Shown here one piece after another: positions 42,755-46,134 of a stretch of DNA of 46,134 nt. The notes under the pieces are model-generated. The model had not been told where the DNA came from and made no database searches. It saw only the letters and a program-made list of their open reading frames with translations. This DNA is from Pseudomonadota bacterium (lineage in GTDB: Bacteria; Desulfobacterota; Desulfovibrionia; Desulfovibrionales; Desulfomicrobiaceae). Made by a program: the position numbers and the translations under genes. Location: positions 1 to 46,134 of the forward strand of contig JAUMXF010000005.1 of NCBI GenBank assembly GCA_030529235.1, read 5' to 3'. How positions within the stretch are numbered: the first letter of the stretch is position 1; each line of letters begins with the position of its first letter.

Positions 42755-45700
42755 CTACGTTTTCTGTTTGCATCCCGGCCCGGATATGCCGCTTTTTCCC
42801 CCGGCGCGGGGGGTGACCCGGATGCGGGCGGCGATGCGTTCTCTCAGGGCCGGAACGTGGGAGATAATCCCGATCAGTTTGCCGTCCCGGCGCAGACCGG
42901 CCAGGGTTTCCAGGGCGGTATCCAGGGCTTCGTCGTCCAGCGTGCCGAAGCCCTCGTCCAGAAACAGGGAATCCACACGGACGTTCCGGCTGGTCATCTG
43001 GGACAGGCCCAGCGCCAAGGCCAGACTGACGATGAAGCTCTCGCCGCCGGAAAGATTCTTGGTGGAGCGGATTTCTCCGGCCTGGTAGCTGTCGATGACG
43101 TTGAGTTCCAGAGGCTGGGCGCTGTCGCGGACCAGTGCGTAGCGGTCGGTCATGCGCCTAAGCTGCCGGTTGGCGTGGCCGACCATCAGCTCGAAGGTCA
43201 GTCCTTGGGCGAAATTGCGGTATTTCTTGCCGTCGGCGGAACCGATCAGCTCGTGCAGATCGCCCCACCGGCGGCACTCTTTTTTCCGGGCTTCGATAGC
43301 CGTCTGCTTTTCCTTTATCCACTCTTTTGCAGCCGTATTCTCACTTAGCTTGTGTTTGAGACCGGCAATGATGTCCCGCAGCTCTTTCAGAGCATCATCT
43401 TGCTCCTTGAATTGGGGCTCGAGCTCTTCCAGCGACTTGTCGGTGATCTTACGGGCCATCTCCGTGGCCAAGCGCGTTTCCCGATCCTTCTGTCTGGCTT
43501 TCAGAGCTGTTTGACGCTCATCTAGATCCTTGGCCGTAGCCGCCAGCTCAGCCTTCCGTTCAGAGGGAAGCCTAGCCGCCAGGAATTGTTCTTCATTTGA
43601 AAAACCAATGGGTGCAAGTGCTGCGGCGAATGCATTTTCAAGCCTTGTCAGTTCCGGCTCTCGCAGGTCGATGCGTTGCCGCAGAGATTCGACATGGGCT
43701 TTTGCGGTATTCCACTTTTGCTGAAGTACATCGTGCCGTTCTCTGGCCTGCCTTTCGGCACCTTCGGCATCGGAAACCGTCTTGTTGAAACGGCGCTCCT
43801 CATCGTCCGGATTCTTGTCGCCGTACAGAGCCTTACGCTCATCACTTCCGGCGGCGAGTTCCTGTTTCAAGGCCGCCAGGCGTTCCAGCTTTTCGGCCAG
43901 AGCGGTACTGTGCGTATCGATCACCGCATCCAGCCGCTTCAATTCGCTGTCGATGTCGGCAATCCACTTTTCGGCGTCCGCCTTGTTCTTGACCTGGGCC
44001 TGCCACGCCTTCAGCCGCGCTCTGAGCGATTCGATCAGTGATGCAATGGCCGTTTCAGGGATGTCCGCAATACCAAGCGGCTGGAGCTTGGCAGTAACGG
44101 CCTGCCTGCGTTCGGCAAAATCGGCACGGAGTTTCACCAGGCCGTCCTTCAACTCGGCCAGGGATTTCTCTGCGGCCTTCTTGTCATTGGCCCCTGCCGA
44201 CTCCAGCTTTTCGGCTTCTACCAGATTCTTGCGGGCCAGCCTTTCAGCCTCTTCGAGTTTCCTGATGGCGGCTTCCTGATCCTCGGCTTTGCCAATCAGT
44301 CTGGTCAGGGCGTCGATCTTCTGTTCGGTTTCATCGGAAACCGGAACATTCCCTTCTGCAAACGGATGTTCGGTTGCACCGCAGAGTGGACAGGGCTTGC
44401 CGTCTTCCAGTTTTGCCCGGTGATCTTCAAGCTCCGCAATTTTTGTCAGGAAGGCCATTTCACGCAGCAGGGTTTCCTTCTCGGTGCGGTATTCCCGTAA
44501 CAAGCGATCTCCCAGCAACCGGCTCAATACATCTTTGCCCTGCTGGAGCTGTGTTGAGGCGTTCTCCAGTTTCTGCTTCCGAATGCCGGATTGCTTCCGA
44601 CAGTCGTCGAGCGCCTTTGCCGCCAGTTCCAGAGCGGCCGTGGCCGTTTCCCAAGCCGCCTCTTTCTGGAGGATTTCTTTTCGCTTAAAGAGCAGGCCGC
44701 TCAACTGTTCTTCAACACCAGCCAGACCGCCGATCAGCCATTCATCCTGTGAGTGTTCCTTGAGGTAGCCGCCCACAAGTTCCAGCGTCTCATGGGCCTT
44801 AGATCGTTTTTCCTGCTCTTCGAGTCGAGCTTTTTTGTCTGCATCAATCTTTGCCGCCTCCTTCTTGCAGCCCTCATAACCTTCCGAAACGGCCTTTTTC
44901 TGATCGGCAAGTTTCTGGTCGAGGGAGCGAATCTTCTGCAATGTAGGCGTGGCCGATTTCAGCTCTTCTTTTGCCCGAGCGGTTTGTTGCTCAGCCGATT
45001 TCAGAACTCCGGCCTGCGCTCCGGCGGAAGATTCAAGACCGGGCAGACAGGCTTCCCCGGTTTTCAGGGCCTCTCCATCCACCGCCTGCTGTTTGCGGAC
45101 TTGGGTGAGCGTTGCGTACGCCCCGTCCAGCGCGGCCGCATTCAGGGCCCGGTCGAGCCGCTCCCGTTCCGGCCTGAAGGCCTCGGTTTCGCCGCGCAGC
45201 CGGTCCGCTTCTTCGGCCAGATCGCCCAGTTCCTTTCGCAGGCCGTTTATGGCGGTGAGCCAGGCGATGGCCCGAGCGGTTTCCTCCACCCTGTCCGCCA
45301 GAACGGCTTCTTCTTTCATCCCGGCTTCCAGTGCCCGGACTGTCTCCGCTTCCTCTTCCGGAGCGAGCAGGGCGATGCCCGCCGTCTCGGCCTGGAGCAG
45401 GCGCAGGTTTTCCTGTTCGGACCGATGGCGCTCATGGACGCGCACGGATATGCGGCTGTAGATCTCTGTGCCCGTTATCTGCTCCAGGATCGGAGCCCGA
45501 TCATCCGGTGCCGCCTGAAGGAACGCGGCGAATCCGCCCTGGGCCAGCAGCATGGAACGGGTGAAACGGTCGAAATCCATGCCGGTGGCCGACTCGATCC
45601 GGTCGGCAACCCCTCTGATCCTGGATTCGAAAAGTTCGCCGGAATCGGCATTGGCGATCTCATGCTTCGGGGCCTGGAGTTCACCGTCCGGCTTCTTGCG

Positions 45701-46003
45701 CGCCCGGCGCTGGCTCCAGTGGGCGCGAAAGCGTCCTGCCTGAGTCTCGAAGGTGACCTCGGCGAAGCACTCGCCGGTCTGGCGGGACATGATTTCGTTG
45801 CCGCTTTTGGTGACTCTGGGCAGACGCGGTGTCCGCCCGTAAAGAGCCAGACAGACGGCGTCGAGGATCGTGGTCTTTCCCGCGCCGGTGGGGCCGGTGA
45901 TGGCAAAGATGCCGTCAGACGCGAAGGCCGGGTGCGTCAGGTCGATCTCCCATTCCCCGGCCAGGGAATTCAGGTTCTGAAAGCGGATGTGGAGTATGCG
46001 CAT
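42755..46003 (-). CDS. sbcC: Exonuclease SbcC (Rad50-like ATPase subunit)
   Basis: Large subunit of the SbcCD nuclease, which cuts hairpins and palindromes in DNA. The 1082 residues start MRILHIRFQNLNSLAGEW and carry Walker A GPTGAGKTTI, the zinc hook CPLCGA near residue 535 between two long coiled coils, the ABC signature LSGGESF, and Walker B SLFLDEGFGTLD. The ATG follows the sbcD stop by three bases. Parts of the coiled-coil coding region (about 43300-45000) look less GC-rich than the two ATPase halves. The gene ends convergently with the CBS-ACT gene. Confidence 0.96.
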   Translation of the reverse strand: MRILHIRFQNLNSLAGEWEIDLTHPAFASDGIFAITGPTGAGKTTILDAVCLALYGRTPRLPRVTKSGNEIMSRQTGECFAEVTFETQAGRFRAHWSQRRARKKPDGELQAPKHEIANADSGELFESRIRGVADRIESATGMDFDRFTRSMLLAQGGFAAFLQAAPDDRAPILEQITGTEIYSRISVRVHERHRSEQENLRLLQAETAGIALLAPEEEAETVRALEAGMKEEAVLADRVEETARAIAWLTAINGLRKELGDLAEEADRLRGETEAFRPERERLDRALNAAALDGAYATLTQVRKQQAVDGEALKTGEACLPGLESSAGAQAGVLKSAEQQTARAKEELKSATPTLQKIRSLDQKLADQKKAVSEGYEGCKKEAAKIDADKKARLEEQEKRSKAHETLELVGGYLKEHSQDEWLIGGLAGVEEQLSGLLFKRKEILQKEAAWETATAALELAAKALDDCRKQSGIRKQKLENASTQLQQGKDVLSRLLGDRLLREYRTEKETLLREMAFLTKIAELEDHRAKLEDGKPCPLCGATEHPFAEGNVPVSDETEQKIDALTRLIGKAEDQEAAIRKLEEAERLARKNLVEAEKLESAGANDKKAAEKSLAELKDGLVKLRADFAERRQAVTAKLQPLGIADIPETAIASLIESLRARLKAWQAQVKNKADAEKWIADIDSELKRLDAVIDTHSTALAEKLERLAALKQELAAGSDERKALYGDKNPDDEERRFNKTVSDAEGAERQARERHDVLQQKWNTAKAHVESLRQRIDLREPELTRLENAFAAALAPIGFSNEEQFLAARLPSERKAELAATAKDLDERQTALKARQKDRETRLATEMARKITDKSLEELEPQFKEQDDALKELRDIIAGLKHKLSENTAAKEWIKEKQTAIEARKKECRRWGDLHELIGSADGKKYRNFAQGLTFELMVGHANRQLRRMTDRYALVRDSAQPLELNVIDSYQAGEIRSTKNLSGGESFIVSLALALGLSQMTSRNVRVDSLFLDEGFGTLDDEALDTALETLAGLRRDGKLIGIISHVPALRERIAARIRVTPRAGGKSGISGPGCKQKT

Positions 46004-46006
46004 CTT

Positions 46007-46134
46007 TTATTCCGCTTGGTCCTCGTGAAGGGACAGAAGCGTTTCCCGGTAGGCGCGCAGCAGCTTAGGCCGTTCTTCCTCGGGCACGCCGCGGGCGTCC
46101 AGACAGCGTCTGAACACGTCCTCCACGCTCAGAT
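46007..46134 (-). CDS. sbcD: Exonuclease SbcD, C-terminal end only
   Basis: The frame runs off the right edge. The visible 41 residues end ...LSVEDVFRRCLDARGVPEE then ERPKLLRAYRETLLSLHED and QAE, closing with TAA. This matches the C-terminal tail of SbcD, the Mre11-like nuclease subunit, and it directly precedes sbcC as expected. Nothing of the phosphoesterase domain is in the window. Confidence 0.85.
   Translation of the reverse strand, partial: LSVEDVFRRCLDARGVPEEERPKLLRAYRETLLSLHEDQAE

Overview
The window is about 46 kb of GC-rich bacterial chromosome, tightly packed with short overlapping operons on both strands. The gene set suggests a strictly anaerobic sulfate reducer of the Desulfovibrionales (Desulfobacterota). 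The pointers are hypAB, nikR, a large Cache-type chemoreceptor, a stand-alone flagellar rod-like protein, RdgC and a possible selenoprotein. This placement is an inference from gene content; no rRNA or tRNA gene was seen.

Layout, left to right. Positions 1-410 are AT-rich and hold a decayed IS5-family transposase, followed by a leader and a methyl-accepting chemotaxis protein (649-2706). An aspartate kinase of the ectoine-associated type (2786-4192, minus) runs divergently from a long plus-strand run: the yejABEF peptide ABC importer (4459-9947), the KtrB/KtrA potassium system (9984-12043), a 19-codon coupling ORF and an XPB-like helicase (12102-13481). A polar amino-acid ABC operon (binding protein, permease, ATPase) lies on the minus strand at 13541-15777, with an intrinsic terminator inside it. 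A 549-base intergenic region then precedes a small RRM RNA-binding protein (16327-16596), which is followed by three consecutive hairpins. Next come an MFS transporter and a DEAD-box helicase (minus) and a DMT/EamA exporter (plus).

The middle (20.6-27.1 kb) is a patchwork of processing genes: tcdA and a TatD nuclease (minus), a zinc-less sirtuin, a 29-codon membrane ORF ending in a UGA that may be read as selenocysteine, a cereblon-like CULT-domain protein and a GH57 glycoside hydrolase (both minus), then rdgC with an uncharacterised partner. After a ribbon-helix-helix/PilZ fusion (minus), 27.8-32.9 kb is a nucleoside/purine-type BMP ABC importer operon with gpt inserted before its ATPase gene, which suggests uptake coupled to purine salvage. 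A methyltransferase, nikR and folE2 follow.

The right part holds a flagellar-rod-like protein whose centre is an Arg/Glu-rich helix, a receiver-TPR protein and phosphoglucomutase (plus). It continues with a minus-strand group (LysM protein, unknown 110-residue protein, hypA, hypB), a CBS-ACT protein (plus), and sbcC with the 3' end of sbcD running off the edge (minus).

The observations most worth a second look are the candidate selenoprotein with a GGUC-loop SECIS-like hairpin (23020-23178), the bacterial cereblon-like protein (23173-23580), the Arg/Glu-rich flagellar rod-like protein (35038-35580), the 40-base perfect palindrome (20539-20578), and the 19-codon ORF that bridges ktrA and the helicase by two successive TGATG overlaps. 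No CRISPR array, prophage or intact insertion sequence was found.
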